NCBI GenBank assembly: GCA_964598885.1
Contig: CAZRES010000022.1
Span: 1 to 33,838 of the forward strand
Length of the DNA: 33,838 nt
Source: SURF-33 sp964598885
Lineage (GTDB): Bacteria; Desulfobacterota; Desulfobacteria; Desulfobacterales; Desulfosalsimonadaceae
Direction: 5' to 3'
The translations under genes were made by a program, and so were the position numbers. The first letter of the stretch is position 1. Every line of letters starts with the position of its first letter. Positions 22,740 to 31,906 of the stretch are shown here, piece after piece. The notes beneath the pieces were generated by a model. The model saw only the letters and a program-made list of their open reading frames with translations. It was not told where the DNA came from and searched no databases.

Positions 22740-25685
22740 ATGAAAACACACCTGATTCACGTACACACCAACGGAATGGATCCTTTGACCATGCTGGGCC
22801 CCGTTTCCCGATCCGGCCGCGTTTATCTTCGGCTGGAAAGACCCCTTCCGGAAGGCGATGGAATCGCGTTAAAATTTCCAGGTTCTACGGGAAACCCCTT
22901 TCTGCTGGACGGCATCGTCGTTTCCTGTGTCCCCATTCAGGACAACCGGTGTCATCTGCAAGTCGATGTCACCCAGAGTCTCGCCGCCCTCCTGATGAAA
23001 AAGGAAGCATCCGGCAACGGCGTGAAAAAAGCATCGGCAACAAAAAAAACAAGGCCAGACCCGGCAAAACATCAGACGGCCGGCAGCGAAATGGTTGAGG
23101 ATAATTATTTGAATGAAAATCGGACGGATGGAACAAATCAGAGTCTGGAATCCATGCAAGTCCAAAATATCACCGAGATGGATGAAATGGAAGTGATTGA
23201 AGGAATCGAAGAAATCGAGGAGATTAACGATATCGATGTGGTAGAGATCGAGCCGGATTCGGCAATGACGGCAAAAATCGGCCATGAGCCGCCGGTATTT
23301 TTTAAATCTCCGTCTGATGATGTATCCGATATGGCCGGCGCTGCTGATGGCGCTCTTGAAATCGAAGAGATGCGTCAAATGGTGGCTCAAGAAAAAATAC
23401 CCCTTGCCGCCAAGATCCCCGAAGACAAGCCCACAAGCATCCCGGGGATGATGGCCAAAAAAAAGATTTTGACTGACGATGAACGTAAAAAAGCGGAACC
23501 GGTGGGAAAATTCCTCATGAATCTCACCAAAGCCATGTCCAGAAGCGGATATTATGATCCCGGCCATCCCAGCGCCGCGGCAGCTAAACAAGGACTTTAT
23601 GAGGAGTTTATCCGAAATGCCGGTGAAAATAATGAAATGGTGTTTACCCGGGAAAAAACCAGAAAAAGCGTAGATATTTTCATTACCGGAGTCCTTGATG
23701 ACCAAGTCAGCGTCCGCATGCTGGTCGGCCAGGGGGTAGCCGATCTTTTTCTTCCAAAATTGAGCGATTATTATGATCGCAAGGGTCTGCTCAGCTTTGT
23801 GATCCGCAAAGAAATCACGCCGGATCATTTTGACCGGTTTATCGATATCGTAAGCGATCCCAAGGTGGATCAGCACGATGCCGACGATGCCGGCGCCCTG
23901 TTAACTGAGGCGCTTGTTGAAAACGGAATAACGGAAATATCCACGGTATTTGTCAGCGACCGTATCGAACTGGGACTGGATCTTCCCTGGCGGGTGGAAA
24001 TGGCCATCCAGCGACTGGCCAAGGATTTCAAGATCATGCCCATGTTCAAGGGCGTTTCCAGCGAGTTTCTGAAACAGTTAAAGATGCAGACCGTTGCCGA
24101 TATTCTGCGTCCCCTCAAACATCCCCGATATTACAGTGAATTTTTAGTAAACTGCCATGTCATTGCCCGTGAGGTTAAAGATGTGCCGGCCGACGAAATT
24201 GAAAATATGATCGTGGACGCTTTTCCCCTTGACCTGCTGATTTCCACATCCCGCTTCACGTTTGAGGAACTAAACCGCCTTGAAAAACGCAAGAAATCAA
24301 CTCAATACGGAACCGCAACCACGGACGACGGGATCACCGTCAGGCTTGTCAGCATCCGCCGGATCCTTAAAATGGTCTCCCGCCGGGTGGCTGTTGAGCG
24401 GCCGCCCGGCGCTGCCCGTTTTCTCGCGGATTTATACAAGAACAGGGTGCTTGCTTTTGAAGATCTACCGTTGGAAGCACAGTATTTGGTAAATTCCCGA
24501 CGACTTGCCGATGATATTGAGTCGGATTTTACTAAATATGAACGCAGCTTGAATCGGTCCGGAACTCCGGGTGACGCGGTGGTCTGTCTCAAAGGCTTCC
24601 GCCGGGCGACCCCGATTTTGATCGAGGATCACCGATTCGAGACGCTTATCAAAATGTCCGGTCTGATCCAGAGGGCTGCCGGTAATGCCAACTTGCAATA
24701 CCACATGATAGCTCGTGAACTGGTAAACGGCCTTGAATCTCTTGAAATGGCGGGAGATGTGGACGCCTTCGATGACGAGTCGGAGCCTTCAGAACCCTTT
24801 TACACCTTTGTTTTCGGTGATTCGGCCGATTTGTTGATCTCTGCTTTTTCCGAAATGGATGCCGGCGACGATAAAAAAATCGGTCAATTCCTGGCAAGCA
24901 TCGGTATTCTTGGCGTCAGTGTCATGAGCCGGGTTCTGGGAGAAAGCAGGAAAAAAGAAATTCGAAAAGTCGCCGTGGAATCGATGATCCGCATGGGTGA
25001 ATTATCCCGTCGGTGGGCACTGCAGGTGCTGGCAAACAAAACGCATCCATGGTATCTTCACCGAAACGCCCTGATGATCTTGAAATTCGTATCACGGCAA
25101 TCAGAGGATTTCGAGACAGTCCGCATTTTTTGCATCCACGAAAATCCGAAAATCCGGGAAGAAGCCATCAGCCTGGTGATCGGACTGCGGCCTTCGGATG
25201 CCGAGTCACTGATCATCGGCTTTTTAGATGATCCCGATGCCCGGGTGCGCTGGCGCGCCTTGCGCGTCCTTTCCGATCTTTCACCGATAACCCGACGTGC
25301 CATGAACGATATTATCGGCATCATTACCGCGCCCTTTCCCTTGAAAAAGCCGGCGGCGGCGGGACACAAGAAAAAGATCGCCAACCTTATCAGCGCCGTC
25401 AACGGTATGCCCGAAATTCCCAATGCTTCAATGGTGGAAACGGAAATATTGACACTTATTAAAAGCATCGCGGAACAGGAAAGAGGAAGCGTGCTTGCTT
25501 TTTTTAAAAAAGGATCACTGGCCGATGAAGACGCCGGAATTATCAAATCGGCCCTGCCGCTTCTGGCGCGCATCGGCACCACAGCCAGCGAAACCGTATT
25601 GAAACGCCTGCGACGTTTGCTCCCGCAAATGGATGAGGTCATCGCCGCCGTCCTTTCCACCGTCCGGGAACGTCAAGACCAGTGA
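22740..25685 (+). CDS. Large unrecognised protein with HEAT-like repeats and a possible PilZ-like N-terminus
   Basis: Not assigned to a named family. From the ATG at 22740 it has 981 residues; an upstream ATG at 22671 has no ribosome site in its T-rich leader. Residues about 2-82 look like a small beta-barrel (RVYLRLERPLPEGDGIALKF, then a GIVVSC strand) and could be PilZ-like. A Lys-rich linker and an acidic, isoleucine-spaced stretch (about 147-173, MDEMEVIEGIEEIEEIND) follow. The middle is helical. Residues about 707-850 resemble HEAT repeats (IREEAISLVIGLRPSDAESL, VRWRALRVLSDLSP). No signal peptide or membrane segment is seen. It is probably a cytoplasmic scaffold or signalling protein. 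The metallophosphoesterase gene follows closely and may share its transcript. Confidence 0.7.
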   Translation: MKTHLIHVHTNGMDPLTMLGPVSRSGRVYLRLERPLPEGDGIALKFPGSTGNPFLLDGIVVSCVPIQDNRCHLQVDVTQSLAALLMKKEASGNGVKKASATKKTRPDPAKHQTAGSEMVEDNYLNENRTDGTNQSLESMQVQNITEMDEMEVIEGIEEIEEINDIDVVEIEPDSAMTAKIGHEPPVFFKSPSDDVSDMAGAADGALEIEEMRQMVAQEKIPLAAKIPEDKPTSIPGMMAKKKILTDDERKKAEPVGKFLMNLTKAMSRSGYYDPGHPSAAAAKQGLYEEFIRNAGENNEMVFTREKTRKSVDIFITGVLDDQVSVRMLVGQGVADLFLPKLSDYYDRKGLLSFVIRKEITPDHFDRFIDIVSDPKVDQHDADDAGALLTEALVENGITEISTVFVSDRIELGLDLPWRVEMAIQRLAKDFKIMPMFKGVSSEFLKQLKMQTVADILRPLKHPRYYSEFLVNCHVIAREVKDVPADEIENMIVDAFPLDLLISTSRFTFEELNRLEKRKKSTQYGTATTDDGITVRLVSIRRILKMVSRRVAVERPPGAARFLADLYKNRVLAFEDLPLEAQYLVNSRRLADDIESDFTKYERSLNRSGTPGDAVVCLKGFRRATPILIEDHRFETLIKMSGLIQRAAGNANLQYHMIARELVNGLESLEMAGDVDAFDDESEPSEPFYTFVFGDSADLLISAFSEMDAGDDKKIGQFLASIGILGVSVMSRVLGESRKKEIRKVAVESMIRMGELSRRWALQVLANKTHPWYLHRNALMILKFVSRQSEDFETVRIFCIHENPKIREEAISLVIGLRPSDAESLIIGFLDDPDARVRWRALRVLSDLSPITRRAMNDIIGIITAPFPLKKPAAAGHKKKIANLISAVNGMPEIPNASMVETEILTLIKSIAEQERGSVLAFFKKGSLADEDAGIIKSALPLLARIGTTASETVLKRLRRLLPQMDEVIAAVLSTVRERQDQ

Positions 25686-25708
25686 AGACAAGAAAAAAGG
25701 AAACAAAG

Positions 25709-26368
25709 ATGATGAAAATTTATGGATTAACCGATATTCACGGCGAAAAGGAAGCCCTACGACACATGGCGGACGCCGTTGAGGATGCGGACGTGATATT
25801 GCTGGTCGGTGATATCACCAATTTCGGCAGACAGGCGGAGATCGAAACTATTTTGTCGGAATTCAATCGAGTGGCCGGTAACGTGCTGGCGGTATCCGGA
25901 AATTGCGATTTCAAGGAGGTGGATGCCTGTCTGACGGATCTTAATATCAACCTGCATGGTACGGCGGTAGTCGTTGATGGTATGGCTTTTCTGGGTGTGG
26001 GCGGTTCGCTGATCACTCCTTTTGGAACGCCCAATGAAATGAGCGAAGACGAAATCGCGGCCGCGCTCTATAGGGGGTATGATTGCCTGGAAAAAAATGC
26101 CTCCTTTATTCTGGTATCGCACCAGCCGCCTTACCACACCCGATGCGATCGGCTGAGTTCCGGGATTCATGTGGGAAGCCACGCGGTCCGGAAATTCATT
26201 GAAACCCGCCGGCCGCTGGCCTGCTTTACCGGTCACATTCATGAATCCGTCGGCATTGACAAAATCGAGGACACCCCCATCATCAATCCCGGTCCCCTTG
26301 GGAAGGGATTTTACGCCTATGGCGAGGTGGATGATCGCCGCGCAAATGTCGATATCCGTCCGGTTTGA
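25709..26368 (+). CDS. Calcineurin-like metallophosphoesterase (YfcE/MJ0936-like)
   Basis: A 219-residue cytoplasmic metallophosphoesterase. The metal-binding motifs appear in order: DIHG (9-12), GD (34-35), GNCD (64-67), H138 in VSHQPP, and GHIHE (175-179). An in-frame ATG at 25682 overlaps the upstream gene, but the AAAAAAGGAAA site places the start at 25709, so that the protein begins MMKIYGLTDIHG, the usual family start. Such enzymes hydrolyse phosphodiesters or phosphomonoesters in vitro; the natural substrate here is unknown. It lies 23 bases after the HEAT-like gene and ends 6 bases from the convergent spermidine-synthase-like gene, with no evident terminator between them. Confidence 0.87.
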   Translation: MMKIYGLTDIHGEKEALRHMADAVEDADVILLVGDITNFGRQAEIETILSEFNRVAGNVLAVSGNCDFKEVDACLTDLNINLHGTAVVVDGMAFLGVGGSLITPFGTPNEMSEDEIAAALYRGYDCLEKNASFILVSHQPPYHTRCDRLSSGIHVGSHAVRKFIETRRPLACFTGHIHESVGIDKIEDTPIINPGPLGKGFYAYGEVDDRRANVDIRPV

Positions 26369-26374
26369 TCCGGA

Positions 26375-29353
26375 TCAGTTCATCGGTTCAACAAGGTTCA
26401 GGTATAACGAAAAATCTTCTTTGCTGATCAGCAGATTGCCGTTCTTGTCGCGGACCAGATGTTGCAGGATTTCGTCAATGGTTTGGGAATCCACTCTCTC
26501 TTGCTTCAAGAGCCGGGCCAACTGAAGAGTGAACCAGTTCCGGTCTCCCGGATCAGGACTTTCGGCCATGCCTTTTCGAAGCAGGGCAACCAGGCCGTCC
26601 ATTGGATAGGGCGTCATCCAGTTGCGGAAGTTTTTCACATGGCGAAGAAGCACTTCCGCGCGAACGCGCATGGGCGCGCCTCTTAAATTGATATACGCCC
26701 ATTCTTCTTCGTCTGCCGTATCGTCGATGATAAAGGGCAGCACATCAATGCCATACTGCTTTTCTTTTTCCGGCGGAAGCGGATAGGCCTGGGAATCGCT
26801 CAAATAGGCCCGCAACAAAAGCGCATCGGTCATGGGTGACGGCGCATTGGTGAAAACAGAAATCGTGGCGCCCACCAGGGTTTGGAAAGCGTCCCGGCTG
26901 TCTGAAGCGATCTGCCATTCCGCACACTGTTTATAAAACAGATAATCGTTTCCATAGGCGGTGGTCCGGTTATCCAGAAAAATCGATGGAGAAAGGTCGC
27001 GGCCGATGAAAAAATCTTTACCGGCAAGATAGTGCAGCCGGGGGAAATCGAGTGTCTGTATCCCGCCGCCTCGTACATAATCCGCCAGAAAAGACGGAGT
27101 CCACCGCTCTCTTACCAGAATACCGGCAAGGGAAGTGATGCGCAGATCGGCCAGGGAGGCCCTGACGCCGCTGGTGGAAGCCAGGGTTCGTTCGGCCGAA
27201 GCAAGATCCTGGCATGAAACGGGTCGTTTGGATGCCAGGATCAGGAGGTCGGCGCCGGCGATAAACACGCGAGATTCCGGAAATTCCTGCCGAAGGGTGT
27301 TAAGGGTCATGTCAATCATGGCCGTGCTGGCGCCGGTGGTATGAATCCACTGCATCAGAAGTCCGGATTCTGTCAGGTGTTTGTTGACGAGACGATAAAA
27401 ATCCCGGCTGAAAAGTGCATCCACGCCCGTCACCCAGGGATTGCTCGGTTCGGAAATAATGATATCCCATTTTTTCTGGCTGCGGCCGATGATGCGAAAG
27501 GCATCTCCCAGCTGGATGTTCACCCGGGGATCTTCGGAAAGACCGTGGATAAAAGGTTTAAAAAAGGGCAGAGCGTTTACCACGGCCGGGGAGATTTCCG
27601 CTACATCGATCTGCTTGATATCCGGATAAAGGAGAAGCTCGCCCGCGGTCACTCCGGTGCCGAGGCCTACGACCATGACGTTTTGTCGTTGCTCGGCCAA
27701 CAGAGCGGGAATATGGGCCAGCAAACGCAGGGTATAAATATCGCCCAGGGTTGATGAGTCCGATTTTCCGTTGATCATAAGGGCCATGGAGGGCTCCTGA
27801 AACGGACCCAGCACAGACTTGTCCTTGGTAACGGCCACGGTAGCGACGGGTCCGTCTTCATAAAATTCCAGGTCGAAACCGGCATTGAGCCGGGAATGAA
27901 AGCCCTCGGGTCCTTCAAAAGAATAGGGCAGGGGGGATCGAATGCGAAATGTCCCCACCACAAATCGGGAGGAATCGAATCCGCTGTGAATGGACGAAAG
28001 TAAAATCACCACTACCATCGCAGCGATACCCGCTGCGGCGTATCTTCTGGACAGACCGGCGCCGGCCACTAAGACCGCGGCGGCGGCCAGAAACACGGCA
28101 ACCGCAAAGACACCGGCATTGTCTAAGATCACATACAGAATAATGCCGGCGGACAGGCTGCCCACCAGATTACCGGCCGTATTCCAGGAAAGCAGCATTC
28201 CAGAATGATGTCCGACGCGATTCAGATCCTGTTTGAGTTCATGAAAAATCAAAGGAACGGTCGCTCCCATGAGTCCGACCGGCAGTACGAGCAGAAACGC
28301 AAGGCTGAAAAATACCGCCGCGTGATAGGCCCATAATCCCGCCATGTTGGACTGGAAGGAAATCCGGATCAAATGGTGCGCATACGGCCATGCATCCAGT
28401 GTGAAATAGATGATCACCAGGAAAAGCAGAATTCCAAGCTGATTAAAGAACAGCAGCTGCCGGGGAAGTCGGTTCAAAGCGCTGACCACAAAGCTCCCGA
28501 TGGCAATGGCAAGAATGAAAACGGAAACGATGATGGAGAAGGAATAGGTGGAGCTGCCCAGTGAGAGGCTCGTCATGCGGATTAAGACGTTTTCGAGCGT
28601 CATGACGTAAAATCCGCTGAGAAACGCGATGCTGTAGAGGACGGCGGGAGCATAGCGCAGGCGGCCGGTTTTTCCGGCGGAAACGGTTGATTGGACATCC
28701 GTCCCCGGGGTGCTGGGTTGGGCTTGCGGGACGGTTTTCATGAGTTGCGGCAGAATAAGAAAAATGATCGCCGCCGCGAAATTAAGAGTGGAAGTTCCGA
28801 TCATGGTGCCGGGCAACCCGAAAATCGGGATCAGAGCGAATCCGGCCGCCAGCGTTCCGATAAAAGCGCCGGCTGTATTAATGCCGTATATTCTCGCGTG
28901 GACCCGGGTTGACTCGGTAACGGTGGCGGACATGCCACGGGTGAGCAGCGGAATGGTACCGCCCATGCAAATGGTGGGGATACCCATGAGCAGTATCGCG
29001 CTGCTGACGCCCTGGATGAGAATAAGGGCCGGCGGAGAAAAGCTCCAGGAACGGCTGATCGCTTCGACCCCTTTGAATATAAAGGGAAAAGAAAGGCACC
29101 AGACGCCGATGATGCCTTCAAGGACGGCGTATGCTTCGAAATAGCGGCGGATGCGCATGGTCAGTTTGCCGACAATGAGGTAGCCGACGGAAAGTCCCCC
29201 AAGAAACACCCCCAGAATGATGGCCGTGGCAATGGCGTCGGACCCGATCAGACGGCTGAGGTAGCGGTACCAGGTTACCTGATAAATCAGGCCGGCGGCG
29301 CCGGTGATAAAAACAGTAATATAGGCAATAGAGCGAAGAAGTGTGTCGGGCAT
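26375..29353 (-). CDS. Membrane-embedded spermidine-synthase-like fusion protein
   Basis: A 992-residue protein. About 12-14 hydrophobic helices fill residues 8-455, starting GAAGLIYQVTWYRYLSRLIG, the usual start of these MFS-like fusions. A soluble Rossmann methyltransferase-fold domain follows, with the nucleotide motif VVGLGTGVTA (561-570), acidic E586, LGDAFR near 615-620 and SEPSNPW (634-640) where true spermidine synthases have a catalytic aspartate. Residues about 700-992 form an extra C-terminal region of unknown role. Aminopropyl transfer is uncertain; such fusions are common in Desulfobacterota with no settled function. A GGGAG site precedes the ATG at 29353. A broken relative lies at 20797-21418. 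Confidence 0.85.
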   Translation of the reverse strand: MPDTLLRSIAYITVFITGAAGLIYQVTWYRYLSRLIGSDAIATAIILGVFLGGLSVGYLIVGKLTMRIRRYFEAYAVLEGIIGVWCLSFPFIFKGVEAISRSWSFSPPALILIQGVSSAILLMGIPTICMGGTIPLLTRGMSATVTESTRVHARIYGINTAGAFIGTLAAGFALIPIFGLPGTMIGTSTLNFAAAIIFLILPQLMKTVPQAQPSTPGTDVQSTVSAGKTGRLRYAPAVLYSIAFLSGFYVMTLENVLIRMTSLSLGSSTYSFSIIVSVFILAIAIGSFVVSALNRLPRQLLFFNQLGILLFLVIIYFTLDAWPYAHHLIRISFQSNMAGLWAYHAAVFFSLAFLLVLPVGLMGATVPLIFHELKQDLNRVGHHSGMLLSWNTAGNLVGSLSAGIILYVILDNAGVFAVAVFLAAAAVLVAGAGLSRRYAAAGIAAMVVVILLSSIHSGFDSSRFVVGTFRIRSPLPYSFEGPEGFHSRLNAGFDLEFYEDGPVATVAVTKDKSVLGPFQEPSMALMINGKSDSSTLGDIYTLRLLAHIPALLAEQRQNVMVVGLGTGVTAGELLLYPDIKQIDVAEISPAVVNALPFFKPFIHGLSEDPRVNIQLGDAFRIIGRSQKKWDIIISEPSNPWVTGVDALFSRDFYRLVNKHLTESGLLMQWIHTTGASTAMIDMTLNTLRQEFPESRVFIAGADLLILASKRPVSCQDLASAERTLASTSGVRASLADLRITSLAGILVRERWTPSFLADYVRGGGIQTLDFPRLHYLAGKDFFIGRDLSPSIFLDNRTTAYGNDYLFYKQCAEWQIASDSRDAFQTLVGATISVFTNAPSPMTDALLLRAYLSDSQAYPLPPEKEKQYGIDVLPFIIDDTADEEEWAYINLRGAPMRVRAEVLLRHVKNFRNWMTPYPMDGLVALLRKGMAESPDPGDRNWFTLQLARLLKQERVDSQTIDEILQHLVRDKNGNLLISKEDFSLYLNLVEPMN

Positions 29354-29367
29354 ATTTATCTCCCTGG

Positions 29368-29580
29368 TCAGTGTGGATCGCGGTACAACGTGAACGGTTT
29401 TTGGGCCGTGGCCATTTTATCTGCGTCCGGGGTATCGGTCATGGCCGCTAAAAGTTTCATTGCGTTTTCCATTTTCCGGTATGGTATGGTTTTACGAAAA
29501 GTAAACATGGTTTTATAAACCCGACAGATCCACACGGATGATCGATCGGAACCTATCTTTTGCGGACAAATCGCGTGCAC
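29368..29580 (-). CDS. Doubtful short open frame upstream of the spermidine-synthase-like gene
   Basis: An open frame of up to 70 residues, with inner ATGs that would give 46 or 34 residues, ends 14 bases before the start of the membrane fusion gene on the same strand. The last part (MENAMKLLAAMTDTPDADKM) could be a small soluble peptide. No clear ribosome site, domain or family was recognised. It may be a leader region rather than a gene. Confidence 0.2.
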   Translation of the reverse strand: MHAICPQKIGSDRSSVWICRVYKTMFTFRKTIPYRKMENAMKLLAAMTDTPDADKMATAQKPFTLYRDPH

Positions 29581-30083
29581 GATATCAAATCGGTCGATAT
29601 TGTCAACAATCCACTCCCGGCCGGCATGACGTTGAATTGTCTTTAGCGCATCCGGGAAGCACCAGCACTGGTTGGCGGCAGCCTTGCTTTTATATTTTTC
29701 CCCAAAATATAGTATCCCGGAGCGAATTCCTATCGGGGGGCCTATAAAGGAAAGGATTCAAGAGAAGACAAAAAACCGAAAAATGCTTGACTTTATGATG
29801 AACCGTTGCTAAAAATCCGAATAACGATCCATAAAAGCCAATACATATAAGCAATTATTGGCAAAAATGTTGTCTGGTTTAAAGGCGGTAACGAATTGCT
29901 TGTCAGCCTAAAAATCGTTAACTCACCGAAAAAACGATGAAAGGGGGAAGAAGAAAGGGAAACAGACAAAAACAGGTTGTTGTGTCAAAAACGTTGGATG
30001 ATCATTGAAACATTAACTGGAGCACGAACTGAAGCATTATGAATTATGAATCAGGACAAACAACGCAACCAAGGGGGAAAGCA
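29581..30083. other. Intergenic region with the leader of the porin-like gene
   Basis: About 500 bases without a convincing gene. It separates the minus-strand fusion gene from the plus-strand porin-like gene and should hold the promoter of the latter. The right part is AT-rich. A candidate promoter at 29787-29815 is listed separately; no riboswitch, repeat or hairpin was recognised. Short open frames here (for example an ATG at 30039 in frame with the porin) are taken as leader. Confidence 0.5.
29787..29815 (+). promoter_or_regulatory. Candidate sigma-70-type promoter for the porin-like gene
   Basis: TTGACT (29787-29792) and TAAAAA (29810-29815) are separated by 17 bases, a good match to the -35 and -10 consensus. 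Transcription from here would give an untranslated leader of about 260 bases before the ATG at 30084, which is long. This is only a pattern match; a closer promoter cannot be excluded. Confidence 0.35.
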
Positions 30084-31214
30084 ATGAAAAAGACACTACC
30101 GATTTTAATGGCAGCAGTATTTCTGATGAGCATGGCGGTTCCGGTGCTGGCAGCGGACTGGAACATGTACGGCCAGATCAGACTTCAAACTTTCTGGAGT
30201 GATTACAGCGAGGAGAGACCTGCGAAAGTTGCGGATACCTTGCGATTTTCCGGTGACAAAGACCAAGAACTGGGATACATGCAGTCGTCCTATTCCCGGT
30301 TCGGCGGCAAGGTTTCCCATGAGACCATCCGGGGCGGATTTGAAGTCGGTTCCGCCGGTATTGTCGCTATCAATATCCGCCTGCTTTATGGCGCGGTAAA
30401 ACTGGGCGGCGGCGAGCTGCTGGTCGGTCAGTTTTATGGACCCTATGGTCTGGGCTCCCTGGCGGTGAGCAAGGATGTGTACAATCATCACAGCGGCTGG
30501 GGCAACATGGGCACCCATTTTCTCGGGTATGCCTGCCGGGTTCCCGGTGTACAATACTGGATGGATGGCTTTAAATTCGCACTCGTGCAGCCGGATACCA
30601 CGTTTAGCGATGACTTCTTCAGCAATCCGGAACGGCAGATTCCCCAGATTCAAGCCAGTTATGACGGCGGCATGGACAAAACCAAATTCCACATTGCCGC
30701 TGCTTACCAGACCTACAACGAAGCTGATAAAACCAAGACATGGTATGATGAATCTCTGGATGCCTGGGGCGTTACCGGAAACGTCCGGTTCTCCCAGATG
30801 GATCCCATGTACCTGAATATCGGCGGTTATTTCGGCCAGAATGTCGGCCCGCTTGGTCAGTATGATGGCAGGTCAGCTCGTGCCGGAAGTTATTATCCGG
30901 AATTGTCACCGGAGGTGACTGCTGCCGGTGACATTGAAGACACCATGACATGGGCGGCCATCGTTGTGCTTGGTTTTGAGGGCGAGAACATGGGCGGTGA
31001 AATCAGTGCCGGTCATCTTTCCTCCGACAACGACTTGTGGGCTGGTGATGATGAAATGACCCATTTCTATGCCCAGCTTCGTGTTCCGCTGACCCACACC
31101 GGACATGCCATGATGGTCCCCCAGGTGGGTTACTATGACTACCATGATTATAAAGATGGCAGTGATGCCGGCGACACCATGTATGCGGGCGCCAGCTGGC
31201 AGATTTTCTTCTAA
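30084..31214 (+). CDS. Secreted porin-like outer-membrane beta-barrel protein
   Basis: A 376-residue exported protein. The ATG at 30084 follows a strong AAGGGGGA site (30071-30078). The first 23 residues are a signal peptide (MKKTLPILMAAVFLMSMAVP, with cleavage after VLA), and the mature part begins ADWNMYGQIRLQTFW. The upstream ATG at 30039 would bury the signal and is rejected. The mature protein is rich in Gly, Tyr, Asp and alternating strands (NMYGQIRLQTFW, MYLNIGGYFGQNVG, HFYAQLRVPLT) and ends in an aromatic FF after WQI, as outer-membrane barrel proteins do. It is probably a porin of the kind often annotated as hypothetical in Desulfobacterota. A single-gene unit with its own strong terminator and a strong ribosome site suggests high expression. 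Confidence 0.78.
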   Translation: MKKTLPILMAAVFLMSMAVPVLAADWNMYGQIRLQTFWSDYSEERPAKVADTLRFSGDKDQELGYMQSSYSRFGGKVSHETIRGGFEVGSAGIVAINIRLLYGAVKLGGGELLVGQFYGPYGLGSLAVSKDVYNHHSGWGNMGTHFLGYACRVPGVQYWMDGFKFALVQPDTTFSDDFFSNPERQIPQIQASYDGGMDKTKFHIAAAYQTYNEADKTKTWYDESLDAWGVTGNVRFSQMDPMYLNIGGYFGQNVGPLGQYDGRSARAGSYYPELSPEVTAAGDIEDTMTWAAIVVLGFEGENMGGEISAGHLSSDNDLWAGDDEMTHFYAQLRVPLTHTGHAMMVPQVGYYDYHDYKDGSDAGDTMYAGASWQIFF

Positions 31215-31243
31215 GATTTAATTCTATTTAGTTTATAACGCGT

Positions 31244-31276
31244 AAAAAAGCCGGGGAGTTTTTCCCCGGCTTTTTT
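31244..31276 (+). terminator. Strong rho-independent terminator after the porin-like gene
   Basis: A perfect 14-base-pair stem (31244-31257 with 31263-31276) and a five-base loop. The core is GCCGGGGA/TCCCCGGC, flanked by A6 on the left and T6 on the right, so it could stop transcription from either direction. It starts 30 bases after the porin stop codon. Confidence 0.92.
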
Positions 31277-31328
31277 ACTTTGGGAAAAGTAAAAAGATTT
31301 TTTGATCGCAGGAGATAACGCAGCAGCA

Positions 31329-31901
31329 ATGAACGATTGGAAAACAGAGGTGGAAACGGCGCTTTACGCGACCCCGGGAATCATAGACGTTGGCTGGCTT
31401 TCCCCTGAGGATCGGCAGGAAGTTCGGAAAAGAGAGGAGTTGGTCGAGAAGGAGGGTCTGGCTCTGGCGGGCACCTACCATAATATCGGTATCATTGAGG
31501 TGCTTGAGCGTCAGCAGGTATGCGCGGTACTCAACAACAATGATTTTCGCCATGCCACTGAACCGGCCCTGGCATGGGTCTGCGGGGATGTGGTCATCGG
31601 CGAGGAAATCGTTGATGAACGTCGTCTGGAGGAGCTTTGTCAACACAGGGACGTAAAAGTTCTGGGAAAAAATTTTGTTCTGTATTTTGACCGGATTCGG
31701 CAGACCCGGGGGCAGAAGCCGAATTTTGTCGTCAAGGGGCTGGCGTTTCCGGAAATACAGCATCTCCCCTTTGTCGCCGACGTGCTTTCCGCTTCTCCCA
31801 TCGGATCCGCGGATATCTATTTAAAAAAACGATTTGCCTGGCAAAGCGATGATCTGGCCCTGGGAACCATTCTGATCGGGTTCAATACGACGGTTTTTTA
31901 G
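31329..31901 (+). CDS. Unrecognised 190-aa protein
   Basis: Not recognised. A 190-residue soluble, mildly acidic protein with no signal peptide or membrane helix. The ATG at 31329 has an AGGAG element (31310-31314) at a rather long spacing of 14 bases; a TTG at 31302 in the same frame lies before that element and is less likely. Features seen are DVGWLSPEDRQEVRKREELV near the start, an AGTYHNIGIIEVLERQ strand region, and two cysteines (WVCGDVV and LEELCQH). It follows the strong terminator, so it must have its own promoter within about 50 bases or be read through. It ends 5 bases from the convergent corrinoid-activation gene. Confidence 0.6.
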   Translation: MNDWKTEVETALYATPGIIDVGWLSPEDRQEVRKREELVEKEGLALAGTYHNIGIIEVLERQQVCAVLNNNDFRHATEPALAWVCGDVVIGEEIVDERRLEELCQHRDVKVLGKNFVLYFDRIRQTRGQKPNFVVKGLAFPEIQHLPFVADVLSASPIGSADIYLKKRFAWQSDDLALGTILIGFNTTVF

Positions 31902-31906
31902 CGGTT

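Noticed and set aside
22869..23876. 335-codon minus-strand open frame
   Set aside because: It lies wholly opposite the HEAT-like gene, and its composition (runs of Phe, His, Ile) is typical of an antisense shadow.
25682..25708. Upstream ATG for the metallophosphoesterase
   Set aside because: It overlaps the previous stop codon and lies before the ribosome site that serves the ATG at 25709.
29538..29747. 69-codon plus-strand open frame in the intergenic region
   Set aside because: No ribosome site, no domain and mixed composition; taken as chance.
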